Assembly: GCA_964391865.1 (NCBI GenBank)
Contig: CAYMNQ010000006.1
Span: forward strand, 289,293-353,292
DNA length: 64,000 nt
From: DASZQL01 sp964391865
GTDB taxonomy: Bacteria > Planctomycetota > Phycisphaerae > Phycisphaerales > UBA1924
Direction of reading: 5' to 3'
How positions within the stretch are numbered: position 1 is the stretch's first letter; every line of letters starts with the position of its first letter. This document shows positions 36,858 through 45,601 of the stretch, piece after piece. The notes beneath the pieces are model-generated. The model was not told the DNA's origin. It saw nothing but the letters and a program-made list of their open reading frames with translations, and searched no databases. The translations under genes were made by a program, and so were the position numbers.

Positions 36858-36952
36858 GGGATGGGTGATACGATATCGCCGTCGCAATTGCCCGCGCGGC
36901 GTATCGGCTGGGAGCCGAGACGCGGCGCGATACCTGTGGAGGATGTTCCTCG

Positions 36953-38074
36953 ATGATCCGAGCCGTCAATCGCTTTGCGTTCGTGCTGGCCGCGGTGCTG
37001 AGTCCGGCGGCGTTCGGCGCCGAGCCGAAGCCCGCCGACCCCCCCGCGAACGCGCCGAATGCCCCTCAACCCGCCACGGAAAACCCCGCGATGGTGCAGC
37101 TGACGATGTCGACGTCGAAGGGCGAGATCAAGCTCGAACTCGACCCGGAGAAGGCGCCGATCTCGACGGCGAACTTCCTGTCGTACGTGGACAAGCAGTT
37201 CTACGAAGGAACGATCTTCCACCGCGTGATCGCGGGCTTCATGATCCAGGGCGGCGGGTTCACCGCCGACATGCAGCAGAAGCCGACGGACGCGCCGATC
37301 AAGAACGAGTGGCAGAACGGGCTGAAGAACATGCGCGGGACGATCGCGATGGCGCGGACGAACGCGCCGGACTCGGCGACCAGCCAGTTCTACATCAACG
37401 TGGTCGATAACGGCATGCTGGACATGCCGCGCGGCGGTGCGGCGTACGCGGTGTTCGGCAAGGTGGTCGGCGGGATGGACGTGGTGGACGCGATCAAGGC
37501 GGTGCCGACCGGCTCGAAGAACGGCATGGGCGACGTGCCGACGGAGACGGTGACGATCAATTCCGTCGTCCAGACGGGCGGGCCCAAGCTGGCGGACCTG
37601 AAGGCGAAGGTCGATGCGGCGCTCGCGAAGGCGGAGCAGGCGGCGGCGGAGGCTATGAAGGCCGTTGCCGAGGCGAATAAGAAGCAGTTCGAAGAGGGCA
37701 TCGCGCTCGTGAAGGCGAAGGGCGGCGATGTTGAGAAGGGTGTGACCACCCCATCGGGGTTGTGGTATACGGACATCAAGGTCGGCGAGGGCGCCTCGCC
37801 GCAGGTCGCCGACAAGGTCAAGGTCCACTACACGGGCTGGCTGACGAACGGCAACAAGTTTGATTCGTCGTTGGACCGGGGCCAGCCGATCGAGTGGCCG
37901 CTGAATCAGTTCGTCAAGGGCTGGACGGAGGGCATCGGCTCAATGAAGCCGGGTGGGAAGCGGTTCCTGGTGATCCCGCCGCAGCTTGGGTATGGGGCGA
38001 ATGGGATGGGCGGGGTGATCCCGCCGAACGCGACACTGGTGTTCGAGGTTGAGTACTTCGACGTGGTCAAATAA
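36953..38074 (+). CDS. Secreted cyclophilin-FKBP double peptidyl-prolyl isomerase
   Basis: 373 residues. Signal peptide 1-22. Residues about 47-205 are a cyclophilin domain (TSKGEIKLELDPEKAPISTA, FHRVIAGFMIQGGGF, GTIAMARTNAPDSATSQFYI, AYAVFGKVVGGMDVV). Residues about 210-250 are an Ala/Lys/Glu helix. Residues about 255-373 are an FKBP domain (GEGASPQVADKVKVHYTGWL, FDSSLDRGQPIEWPLNQFVK, GWTEGIGSMKPGGKRFLVIP, LGYGANGMGGVIPPNATLVF). Both catalyse prolyl cis-trans isomerisation; the signal peptide places the enzyme in the periplasm or outside. Such double isomerases (cyclophilin plus FKBP) are known but uncommon. Confidence 0.93.
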   Translation: MIRAVNRFAFVLAAVLSPAAFGAEPKPADPPANAPNAPQPATENPAMVQLTMSTSKGEIKLELDPEKAPISTANFLSYVDKQFYEGTIFHRVIAGFMIQGGGFTADMQQKPTDAPIKNEWQNGLKNMRGTIAMARTNAPDSATSQFYINVVDNGMLDMPRGGAAYAVFGKVVGGMDVVDAIKAVPTGSKNGMGDVPTETVTINSVVQTGGPKLADLKAKVDAALAKAEQAAAEAMKAVAEANKKQFEEGIALVKAKGGDVEKGVTTPSGLWYTDIKVGEGASPQVADKVKVHYTGWLTNGNKFDSSLDRGQPIEWPLNQFVKGWTEGIGSMKPGGKRFLVIPPQLGYGANGMGGVIPPNATLVFEVEYFDVVK

Positions 38075-38376
38075 CCGACTCTCGGCGTGAGCCGTGGAGA
38101 ATTCAGGGTTGAACCCCGAGTCGGGGAAAGTCTGCGGGAGCGGGCTTTCCCCGACTTTTTCCTTGACATCCTGATGCGATTGGTGGATTCTCGAATTCGG
38201 TCTGCGCGATGCGGAGCGGGCGGAGGCGTGGGTTGTGGTTTGCGCGCTGTCCGGGGCGGCGTGCGAGGGCGATCGGTGCCGGCGTCCATTTCCACTCTTC
38301 GTCGAGCGGTCCCGCGCCGGTGTGTCGGCGTGAGCGAAGGGTGCCGTGATCGTTCATTTCGCTGGAGAGTGATCCC
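38075..38376 (+). other. Intergenic gap before the subtilase gene
   Basis: 302 bases. Contains a terminator at 38119-38160 and the leader of the subtilase gene. TTGACA at 38163-38168 is followed 17 bases later by GATTCT, a weak candidate sigma-70-type pair; this is only a suggestion. Confidence 0.5.
38119..38160 (+). terminator. Rho-independent terminator after the cyclophilin-FKBP gene
   Basis: AGTCGGGGAAAG (38119-38130), 14-base loop, CTTTCCCCGACT (38145-38156), then TTTT. Twelve perfect pairs. Confidence 0.88.
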
Positions 38377-41300
38377 ATGATAAATCGTTCCCGTGTCCGT
38401 GCCGCGAGCCGGCGTTCCCAGACTCGAACGTTGCCGGCGGTGGTGGGGCTGGCGTTGTCCCTCGGTGTGGCGCTGCCCGCGAGCGCGCAGCTGCAGTGGC
38501 GCACCGGCGCGAGCGAGCGCCCTGCCCGGATGACTGCTGAAACCCTCCGCGAGTCGCTCGCGGAGTTTTCGTTGCGGGACGGCGCGGCCCGGCGCCGTGT
38601 CGTCGTTCACTTCGACCGGGCGCTGGCCGGCGAGGATCGTGCGGCGTTCGAGCGTGCTGGTGTGATGCTGCTGAGCTATCTGGGCGAGAACGCGTACTTC
38701 GCGAGCATGGACGCGGCGCTGCTGGATGTGGAGGCGCTGACGGGCTTGAACGAGCTGCGCGCGATCGAGCCGATCCAGACGCGGTACAAGCTGCACCCGG
38801 ACTTGCTGGCGGGGATCGCGCAGCCGTGGACGGTGATCCGGGGTGAGGATGAGGGGCAACTGGCGGGTGACGCGGAGCGTCCCGAGGCGCTCAAGGCCGG
38901 TCCGACGGTGGCGGTGTACGTGCAGTTTCACAAGGACGTGAATCTGGACGCGGATGGCGTGGCGGCGATCGGTCGTCACGGCGGGGAAGTGCGCTCGATG
39001 GTTCATGCGGCGAACATGGCGGTGGTGCATCTGCCGCTGTCGGCGGTGAACGCGCTGGCGGCGGAGGACGTGGTGCAGAACATCGAGCCGCCGCTGCCGA
39101 AGTTCAGCGAGCTGAACGCGGAGAACCGCGTGCGGACTGGGGCGGACACGATCCAGGCGCCGCCCTACAACCTGACGGGCACCGGGGTTGATGTGCTGAT
39201 CTACGACGGCGGGTCGGTGCGCGCGACGCACCAGGATCTTGCGCCGCGCGTGATCTTGGGAGATACGGACGGCGTGTCGGATCACGCGACGCACGTGATG
39301 GGCACGGTGGGCGGGACGGGTGTGGCGAGCGGCGGCACGGAGCGCGGTATGGCGCCGGGCGTGCAATCACTGATCTCGTACGGCTTTGAGGTCGTCGGCG
39401 GGCTGCAGCCGGGGTTCCTGTACACGGAGCCGGGCGATTTTATCGCCGACTACACGCAGGCGATCACGACGCACGGCGCGGATATCTCGAACAACTCGAT
39501 CGGCACCAACACCGCGCCGAACGGCTACGACTGCAACTGGGAGGGTGACTACGGGCTGATGTCCGAGTTGATCGATCAGATGGTTCGCGGCTCGATCACG
39601 GGCTCTCCCTTCCGCGTGGTGTGGGCGAACGGCAACGAGCGCGGGGGGTCGGCCCGCTGCGGCTCGACGTACCGCACGACCGCGCCGCCCGCGTGCGCGA
39701 AGAACCACATCACGGTCGGCGCGCTGAACTCGAACGACGACCTGCCGGCGAGCTTCACGAGCTGGGGCCCGGCGGACGACGGGCGCATGAAGCCCGACAT
39801 CGCGGCCCCCGGCTGCGAGTCGGGCGGTGACGGCGGCGTGCGCTCGGCGTCGTCGAGCAGCGACACGGCGTACTCGACGAAGTGCGGCACGTCGATGGCG
39901 TCGCCCACCGTGTGCGGGCTTGGCGCGATCCTGCTGTCGGACTTCCGCACGCTCTACCCGTCGCGCCCGGACTTCCGGAACTCGACGCTCAAGACGCTGC
40001 TCGCGCACACCGCGGTTGATCTTGATAACCCCGGCCCGGACAACAAGTACGGCTACGGGTCGGTGCGCATCGTGCCGGCGGTGGAGCTTCTGCGCTCGGG
40101 CAACTTCGCGGAGAACGAAGTGGGGCAGGGCGGCACGGTGGGCGTGATTGTGATCGTGCAGCCGGGCGACCCGGAGCTGAAGGTCACCCTCGCCTGGGAC
40201 GACTACCAGGGCACGGGGAACATGATCCCGCAGCTCGTGAACGACCTTGACCTCGTGGTGCGCAGCCCGTCGAACGTGCGGGCGTACCCATGGACGCTGG
40301 GCGGGACGGCGAACCCCGGCGCGCCGGCGGTGCAGACGCAAGAGAACCACATCGACAACATCGAGCAGGTGTTCGTCGCGAACCCCGAGCCGGGCGCTTG
40401 GCTGGTCGAGGTGCGGGGGACGACGGTGCCGCAGGGGCCGCAGAGCTTCTCGATCGCCGCCACGCCGTTCCTGGTCAATTGCTCGGACCGCGGCATCCCG
40501 TCGCTGGACAAGACGGTGTACCGCTGCACGGGCACGGTGAACCTGCGCGTCTCTGACTGCGGGTTGAACACCTCCGACGCGGTGGTTGATACGGTGACGG
40601 TGTCGATCGCGTCGAACAGCGAGAGCGGCGGGGAGAGCGTGCTGCTGACCGAGACCGCGCCGCAGTCCGCCGAGTTCCGCGGGTCGATCAATATCGACAC
40701 GACGGACAGCGCGGGCGTGCTGCTGGTGTCGGACGGCGACACGATCACCATGACGTACATCGACGCGGACGACGGGATGGGCGGGATGGGCGTGACGGCG
40801 ACCGCGACGGCGAGCGTCGACTGCGCCGGGCCGGTGATCACGAATGTGGCGGCGGGCAACATCCAGCCGCGGGCGGCGACGATTACGTTCACGACCAACG
40901 AGCCGGCGACGGGCGGCACGTCCTACGGCACATCGTGCGGTTCGCTCACGAACACCGTGAACTCGACGACTCGCACGACGACGCACTCGATCGCGCTCAG
41001 CGGGCTGCAGACGAACACGACGTACTCGTTCATCGTGCGCGGCACGGATGACGCGGGCAATCTGACGACCAATGACAACGGCGGGGCGTGCTTCACGTTC
41101 ACGACGCCGGCAGTCCCTGACTTCTTTACCGAGCTGTACAGCACCGGCACGAACGATCTCGACAACCGCTCCAACACGTTTACGCCGGCCCCGACGATCG
41201 ACGGCTATACGGCGTGCTCTGAGACGATCAGCGTGCTGCCGATCGATCCGAGCCTGCACCCGGCAATCGTGCTCCCCGGCACGCAGGACAACCAGTTCCT

Positions 41301-42747
41301 GCAGGTGAACCTCACCGGCGGCGAGACGGTCAAGCTCTTCGGCACGAACTACAGCAGCTTCTTCATCGGTTCCAATGGCTACATCACGTTCACGGCGGGT
41401 GATACGGATTCGTCCGAGTCCGTTGCGGATCACTTCGACACGCCGCGAATCTCGGGCATGTTCGATGACCTTGACCCGGCGGAGGGCGGCAGCGTGCGCG
41501 TGCTGCAGCAGACCGACAGCGTGGTGGTGACTTGGCTGAACATCCCGCAGAACGGGGTGAGCGGCGACACCAACACGTTCCAGATTCAGATGTTCTTCGA
41601 CGGCACGATCCGCATCTCGTGGCTGGGCATCTCGGCGACGGACGGGCTCGCGGGCCTGTCGCGCGGTGCCGGGCAGGACCCCGATTTCACCGAGAGCGAC
41701 CTGAGCACCTACGGGCCTTGCGGCGATCGTCCGCCGATCGCGGTCAACGGCTCGGCGACGACGGCGCTCGCCACGGCGGTGAACGTCGTGCTTGTTGCCA
41801 CCGACGACGGCGTGCCTGGCCCGCTGAGCTACTCGGTTACGTCGCTGCCGACGAACGGCTCGCTGCGTGACGGGAATGGCGTGGTGATCTCCAGCGTGCC
41901 GCACGCGCTGCCCGCGGGTGACACGACGGTGCGGTACTCGCCGCTGGGTTTGTACCAGGGCACGGACTCGTTCCAGTTCCGCGCGAACGACGGCGGCATG
42001 CCGCCGACGGGCGGCGATTCCAACGCCGGGACGATTTCGCTGACCGTGGGCGGGCCGCAGCCGATCCACCAGTTCCTTGTGGACGACACGAACCCCGGGT
42101 TCACGAGCGAGGATCAGTGGGCGTTCGGCCAGCCGCTGGGAATGGGTTCGCGCAACCGTGATCCGTCGGCTGGGTTCACCGGTCTGAACGTGCTGGGCTA
42201 CAACCTGGCGGGCGACTATGTGAACTCGATGCCGGAGCGGCACACGACGTCGCCGACGTTCGACATGACGGGCATCACCGGCTCGACGATTTCGTTCCAG
42301 CGATGGCTGGGCATCGAGAGCGCGAGCTTCGATCACGCGTACCTCCGCGTGAGCAACGACGGCGTGAACTGGACCACCATCTACAGCCACACCGGCCCGT
42401 CGATGAACCCGAGCGTGTGGACGCCGTTCACGTATGACATCTCGGCGGTGGCGGACAACCAGCCGAACGTGCGCATCCGTTTCACGATCGGTACGACCGA
42501 TACGAGCGTGGTGTACGTGGGCTGGAACGTTGACGACATCGTGATCTCGGGTCTGGTGCCGCTGACGGCGTGCACCGGCGACGTGAACTTCGACGGCGTG
42601 GTCGATCTGGCGGATATCGCGGTGGTGATCCAGGGCTGGGGCCTGGGCGCGGCGACGGTGCGCGACGGCGACGCGGACTTCGACGCGAGCGTCGGGCTGT
42701 CGGACATCGCGGTGGTGGTGACCAACTGGGCCGCGACGTGCAATTGA
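38377..42747 (+). CDS. Large secreted subtilase (S8) with dockerin-like tail
   Basis: 1456 residues. Signal peptide about 1-37 (LPAVVGLALSLGVALPASAQ). Propeptide-like region to about 265. Peptidase S8 core about 268-580 with Asp277 (LIYDGG), His306 (DHATHVMGT), oxyanion Asn near 418 (VVWANGNERGG) and Ser506 (CGTSMASPTVCG). A P-domain-like beta sandwich follows (VGVIVIVQPGDPELKVTLAW), then Ig/FnIII-like parts (ITNVAAGNIQPRAATITFTT), a cadherin-like segment (YQGTDSFQFRAND) and a lectin-like domain (VRIRFTIGTTDTSVVYVGWN). The C-terminus GDVNFDGVVDLADIAVVIQG, then ADFDASVGLSDIAVVVTNW has two EF-hand-like loops. All catalytic residues are present. Flanked by terminators, so monocistronic. Confidence 0.92.
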   Translation: MINRSRVRAASRRSQTRTLPAVVGLALSLGVALPASAQLQWRTGASERPARMTAETLRESLAEFSLRDGAARRRVVVHFDRALAGEDRAAFERAGVMLLSYLGENAYFASMDAALLDVEALTGLNELRAIEPIQTRYKLHPDLLAGIAQPWTVIRGEDEGQLAGDAERPEALKAGPTVAVYVQFHKDVNLDADGVAAIGRHGGEVRSMVHAANMAVVHLPLSAVNALAAEDVVQNIEPPLPKFSELNAENRVRTGADTIQAPPYNLTGTGVDVLIYDGGSVRATHQDLAPRVILGDTDGVSDHATHVMGTVGGTGVASGGTERGMAPGVQSLISYGFEVVGGLQPGFLYTEPGDFIADYTQAITTHGADISNNSIGTNTAPNGYDCNWEGDYGLMSELIDQMVRGSITGSPFRVVWANGNERGGSARCGSTYRTTAPPACAKNHITVGALNSNDDLPASFTSWGPADDGRMKPDIAAPGCESGGDGGVRSASSSSDTAYSTKCGTSMASPTVCGLGAILLSDFRTLYPSRPDFRNSTLKTLLAHTAVDLDNPGPDNKYGYGSVRIVPAVELLRSGNFAENEVGQGGTVGVIVIVQPGDPELKVTLAWDDYQGTGNMIPQLVNDLDLVVRSPSNVRAYPWTLGGTANPGAPAVQTQENHIDNIEQVFVANPEPGAWLVEVRGTTVPQGPQSFSIAATPFLVNCSDRGIPSLDKTVYRCTGTVNLRVSDCGLNTSDAVVDTVTVSIASNSESGGESVLLTETAPQSAEFRGSINIDTTDSAGVLLVSDGDTITMTYIDADDGMGGMGVTATATASVDCAGPVITNVAAGNIQPRAATITFTTNEPATGGTSYGTSCGSLTNTVNSTTRTTTHSIALSGLQTNTTYSFIVRGTDDAGNLTTNDNGGACFTFTTPAVPDFFTELYSTGTNDLDNRSNTFTPAPTIDGYTACSETISVLPIDPSLHPAIVLPGTQDNQFLQVNLTGGETVKLFGTNYSSFFIGSNGYITFTAGDTDSSESVADHFDTPRISGMFDDLDPAEGGSVRVLQQTDSVVVTWLNIPQNGVSGDTNTFQIQMFFDGTIRISWLGISATDGLAGLSRGAGQDPDFTESDLSTYGPCGDRPPIAVNGSATTALATAVNVVLVATDDGVPGPLSYSVTSLPTNGSLRDGNGVVISSVPHALPAGDTTVRYSPLGLYQGTDSFQFRANDGGMPPTGGDSNAGTISLTVGGPQPIHQFLVDDTNPGFTSEDQWAFGQPLGMGSRNRDPSAGFTGLNVLGYNLAGDYVNSMPERHTTSPTFDMTGITGSTISFQRWLGIESASFDHAYLRVSNDGVNWTTIYSHTGPSMNPSVWTPFTYDISAVADNQPNVRIRFTIGTTDTSVVYVGWNVDDIVISGLVPLTACTGDVNFDGVVDLADIAVVIQGWGLGAATVRDGDADFDASVGLSDIAVVVTNWAATCN

Positions 42748-42776
42748 TCGGCGGGTTGGTTGAGCAATGAGAAGAC

Positions 42777-42812
42777 AAAGGGCCGCGGAGTGATCCGCGG
42801 CCCTTTTCATTT
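42777..42812 (+). terminator. Rho-independent terminator after the subtilase gene
   Basis: AAAGGGCCGCGGA (42777-42789), loop GTGA, TCCGCGGCCCTTT (42794-42806), then T-rich CATTTG. Thirteen perfect pairs. Confidence 0.93.
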
Positions 42813-42822
42813 GTGCGAGGAA

Positions 42823-42886
42823 GGCATCAAGCCATCGAGGCATCAAGGGATCACGTGACCGAAGCAGGAATGCATCGAGCCATCAA
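42823..42886 (+). repeat. Octamer array (GSCATCRA type)
   Basis: Eight units of 8 bases in register: GGCATCAA, GCCATCGA, GGCATCAA, GGGATCAC, two degenerate units, TGCATCGA, GCCATCAA. Register is kept across the two degenerate units. Confidence 0.78.
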
Positions 42887-42980
42887 GTGTCGACGCATCG
42901 GTTGATCGGGAGTGGGGTGGCCCCGGCAGGCTGCCGACGTGCTCAGAAAGAAAACAAACCGCGTTGTCGCGGCTTGTTGG

Positions 42981-43028
42981 TTCGCCACTTGATGGCTTGA
43001 TGGCTGGGTGGCTCGATGCCTTCGAGCC
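42981..43028 (-). repeat. Octamer array, inverted copy
   Basis: Six 8-base units on +: TTCGCCAC, TTGATGGC, TTGATGGC, TGGGTGGC, TCGATGCC, TTCGAGCC. TTGATGGC is the reverse complement of GCCATCAA, so this array is inverted relative to the one at 42823. It ends 6 bases before the ferredoxin stop codon. Confidence 0.75.
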
Positions 43029-43034
43029 TTCCCC

Positions 43035-43298
43035 TCACGCCTTCTTGAAGTAGTCCAGATTGATCTGGATGTACTTGTGCCACTCGGCAGGGACGTCGTC
43101 CTGGGGGAAGATGGCTTTGACGGGGCATTCGTCGACGCACAGGCCGCAGTCGATGCAGGTATCGGGGTCGATGTAGAGCATGTCGGCGGTGGCGAAGTCC
43201 TTCTCGTCCTTGGTGGGGTGGATGCAGTCCACCGGGCACACGTCAACGCACGACGTTTCCTTGGTGCCGATGCAGGGTTCCGCGATCACGTGGGCCAT
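43035..43298 (-). CDS. fdxA: Seven-iron-type ferredoxin
   Basis: 87 residues. Cysteines at 9, 17, 21 and 25 and at 48, 51, 54 and 58 in the CX7CX3C plus CX2CX2CX3CP layout of [3Fe-4S][4Fe-4S] ferredoxins (CIGTKETSCVDVCPVDCIH, TCIDCGLCVDECPVKAI). The C-terminal extension (PAEWHKYIQINLDYFKK) is typical of the FdxA group. Small soluble electron carrier. No obvious partner enzyme next to it. Confidence 0.93.
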   Translation of the reverse strand: MAHVIAEPCIGTKETSCVDVCPVDCIHPTKDEKDFATADMLYIDPDTCIDCGLCVDECPVKAIFPQDDVPAEWHKYIQINLDYFKKA

Positions 43299-43389
43299 GA
43301 AATCATCCTCGCAAGCCGGGGCAGGAGGCGAACACCGATCCGAACGGTGGATTGTAGCCGACCATCGAAAATTCGTCGTGCGCTCAGCC

Positions 43390-43941
43390 TCAGGCCCGAT
43401 CCTTCACGAAGTTCAATTCGATGTACCGGGCCACGTAGTCCACGATGCTGCTGGCTTCGGGGATTTCGGGGTTGCTGGTCAAGCCCATCGGCTCGAAGCG
43501 CATGCCCTTGAAGCGGGCGACAACGTCGGGGACGGAGAGGCCGTGCTGCATCGCGAGCGAGAGGGCTCGGCAGAAGGCCTGGCACAGGCCGCTGATGGTC
43601 GAGCCTTCCTTCGACATCTTGATGAAGACCTCGCCCGGTCGGCCATCGGCGTGCAGGCCGATGGTGAGGTATCCCTCGTGGTTGCCGACGGTGAACTTGT
43701 GCGTGACGGAGTCGCGTGTGGAGGGGAGCACCTGCCGTGCGGGCAAGGTGAGGGCGGGGGTGCTCGAACCGTCGGATTGGCGTGAGAGAATCATGCTGGG
43801 GTCCCGCTCCGTCGTGCCGCCGCTGTTGCCCGGTGCACGCGCGCCGGGCGAAGCCGATGGTCCGCCGCTTGGCGAACCCGGCTCACTGGGTATCGGCCCG
43901 ATCTCCGGCGAGTGCTGCACTTTCTCGCTCATCCCTTCCAT
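43390..43941 (-). CDS. Stand-alone TSCPD-domain protein
   Basis: 183 residues; an ATG at 43932 (MSEKVQ) is an alternative start. The first 65 residues are Pro/Ser/Gly-rich and look disordered. Residues about 75-183 (THKFTVGNHEGYLTIGLHAD, GEVFIKMSKEGSTISGLCQA, FEPMGLTSNPEIPEASSIVD) are the TSCPD domain normally found at the C-terminus of B12-dependent ribonucleotide reductase NrdJ. Here it stands alone, without the catalytic barrel. A role linked to NrdJ is a family-based inference. Confidence 0.82.
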   Translation of the reverse strand: MEGMSEKVQHSPEIGPIPSEPGSPSGGPSASPGARAPGNSGGTTERDPSMILSRQSDGSSTPALTLPARQVLPSTRDSVTHKFTVGNHEGYLTIGLHADGRPGEVFIKMSKEGSTISGLCQAFCRALSLAMQHGLSVPDVVARFKGMRFEPMGLTSNPEIPEASSIVDYVARYIELNFVKDRA

Positions 43942-43953
43942 GACCCGAATGTT

Positions 43954-45027
43954 CTACAAGAAATTGGCGAGGTCGTGGAGCCTGCCGACGAACCACCACA
44001 CGGCGATCCCGAGCATCGCTGTGCCGGCGAGCGCGACGATGCCTCCCAGGCTGAGCCGGAGGCGACGGGACAGCGGGGCCGTGTCGGCGGGAAGCATGGC
44101 GACGCTCCACAGCACCACGGCGGCGACGACGGCGGCGGCGCACTCGGCGAGCGCGATGCCCAGTCCTGACAGATAGGGGCGCGCGCCGAGCGCCTCGGCG
44201 GCGGCGGTGAGCCAGCTTGGATCGCCTGCGGATCGGGCGAGTTCGATGCTCCGCCACGCGTCGGCGAGCACGCGCGAGAGCGTGACGAGCGCCAGCCCCA
44301 CGCCGAGACTGACGGCGGCGATGGAGGTGGCGGTGGTGATCGCGCGGCGGACGCCGAGAGGTGCGGAGTCGCGCGGGGCGGCGGCGGCAGGAATCATCGA
44401 GATGAGAAGCGCGTGCCCAAGAACATTGGAAATGACAAGGGGCGTCCAGCGCGGTTCATTGATGGTGCGGGCGGAGAGCCAGCCGAGGGCGAGCGCGCCG
44501 ACGTATGCGACGAACCCGCCGCCGAAGACGGGTTTCGCGCCGTTGCCGTGCTCCGCGGGCGTCGCGGGGCGGAGGGCGGCGGCGTTGCCTTCGAGCCACC
44601 AGAGAAGGAACACACCCAGCATCATGAGTTGGGCTTCGAGCAAGCCGACGCGCCCGGCGGCGGCGGCGTAGAGCGCGACGGCGGCGGCCACCATCCAGCG
44701 CGCGACATCCGCAGGGCGCGGGCGCGAGAGGCCCGGCGCGCCGATGAAGAGCGTCCCAAGAGCGGCGGTCGCGGCGAGCAGCGGCAGCGCGATGAGAATC
44801 CACGGTGTGAGCGGGTACGCGGGGATGCGCGAACCGGGGAAGAGAAATGGATCGCAGTTCAGCGCGAGCCACACGGCGGGGATGGCGGCGACAAGCGGGA
44901 GCGTGACGCCCGTGAGCGTGTGCTCGCGGGCTGGCGACATCGGGCCGCGCGAAGCGCACCATGCGCCGATGAGTGAAATGAGGCTCGCGACGGGCAACAG
45001 CCACAGGCTGAGAGTGGGGGAGAGCAC
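43954..45027 (-). CDS. Polytopic membrane protein of unknown function
   Basis: About 357 residues if started at GTG 45027 (VLSPTLSLWLLPVASLISLI); the frame is open further to 45204 but those codons look non-coding, so the start is uncertain. Eight to ten hydrophobic helices, for example LTPWILIALPLLAATAALGT, MVAAAVALYAAAAGRVGLLE, LMMLGVFLLWWLEG, and a last helix GIVALAGTAMLGIAVWWFVG. No conserved motif recognised. It ends 12 bases before the TSCPD gene, on the same strand, so the two may be co-transcribed. Confidence 0.65.
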   Translation of the reverse strand: MLSPTLSLWLLPVASLISLIGAWCASRGPMSPAREHTLTGVTLPLVAAIPAVWLALNCDPFLFPGSRIPAYPLTPWILIALPLLAATAALGTLFIGAPGLSRPRPADVARWMVAAAVALYAAAAGRVGLLEAQLMMLGVFLLWWLEGNAAALRPATPAEHGNGAKPVFGGGFVAYVGALALGWLSARTINEPRWTPLVISNVLGHALLISMIPAAAAPRDSAPLGVRRAITTATSIAAVSLGVGLALVTLSRVLADAWRSIELARSAGDPSWLTAAAEALGARPYLSGLGIALAECAAAVVAAVVLWSVAMLPADTAPLSRRLRLSLGGIVALAGTAMLGIAVWWFVGRLHDLANFL

Positions 45028-45194
45028 GCGCGAGTGAGCATACGGAATCGCGCGGGGGAGATTCGTCTGACGCGGATTGAATTCGAGATTCAGCCGCGCC
45101 CTCCGGCGGCCCTTCGGGACGCGTCGCGGTGCTGCGCGGTCTTCCGCGGGTTTCGCTCGCCCCCCGGGACTCGCTCCACCCGTGGCTACAACCC

Positions 45195-45213
45195 CTCGGC
45201 CCACTGGGCCGAG
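45195..45213. repeat. Short perfect hairpin between sigma-like and membrane-protein genes
   Basis: CTCGGCCC (45195-45202), loop ACT, GGGCCGAG (45206-45213). It may end transcription of the sigma-region-4-like gene on the minus strand, but there is no T run. Confidence 0.5.
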
Positions 45214-45259
45214 ATCCGAAGCGCGCGGCTCATCTGTGAATTCGGTGTGGCTCGCTCGT

Positions 45260-45601
45260 TCATGCGGCTTTGCTGACCACGGAGCGCAGGCGGGCGACGA
45301 CGGCTTCGTACATCTGCAGCACGCGCTCGGCGGTGGTGTCGAGGACCGCGCCGATCTCTGCGGGGGTCATGCGCTCGACGTGCCAGAGGATGACGAGCAA
45401 GCGCTCCTGGTGCGAGAGGTCGTGCAGCACGGCGGAGCGCACGAGGCCCATGACGCCAACGGGCTCGGTGTCTCCGTGCGCGGCGGTGCCGTTCGAGGTG
45501 TCGCTGAATCGCGCGACGAACGCGCCGTTGCGTTGAGAGTGGGGGAGGGAATCGTCCGCCGCGAGTGTCGCGACGGGCCGCTGGTGCCCATGATCCTGCA
45601 T
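45260..45601 (-). CDS. Sigma-70 region-4-like helix-turn-helix protein
   Basis: 113 residues from ATG 45601 (an ATG at 45625 is also in frame). The N-terminal 50 residues are polar. The C-terminal 55 residues (LSHQERLLVILWHVERMTPA, EIGAVLDTTAERVLQMYEAV, VARLR) resemble sigma region 4: the TPAEIGAVLDTTAERVLQMY segment is the helix-turn-helix. Region 2, which binds the -10 box and core polymerase, is absent, so it is not a complete sigma factor. It could be a DNA-binding regulator or an anti-sigma-like competitor. Confidence 0.72.
   Translation of the reverse strand: MQDHGHQRPVATLAADDSLPHSQRNGAFVARFSDTSNGTAAHGDTEPVGVMGLVRSAVLHDLSHQERLLVILWHVERMTPAEIGAVLDTTAERVLQMYEAVVARLRSVVSKAA

Noticed and set aside
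39367..42846. A 1159-codon open frame on the minus strand opposite the subtilase
   Set aside because: The sense strand carries a full catalytic triad and a dockerin-like tail; the antisense product is low-complexity Arg/Ala/Val.
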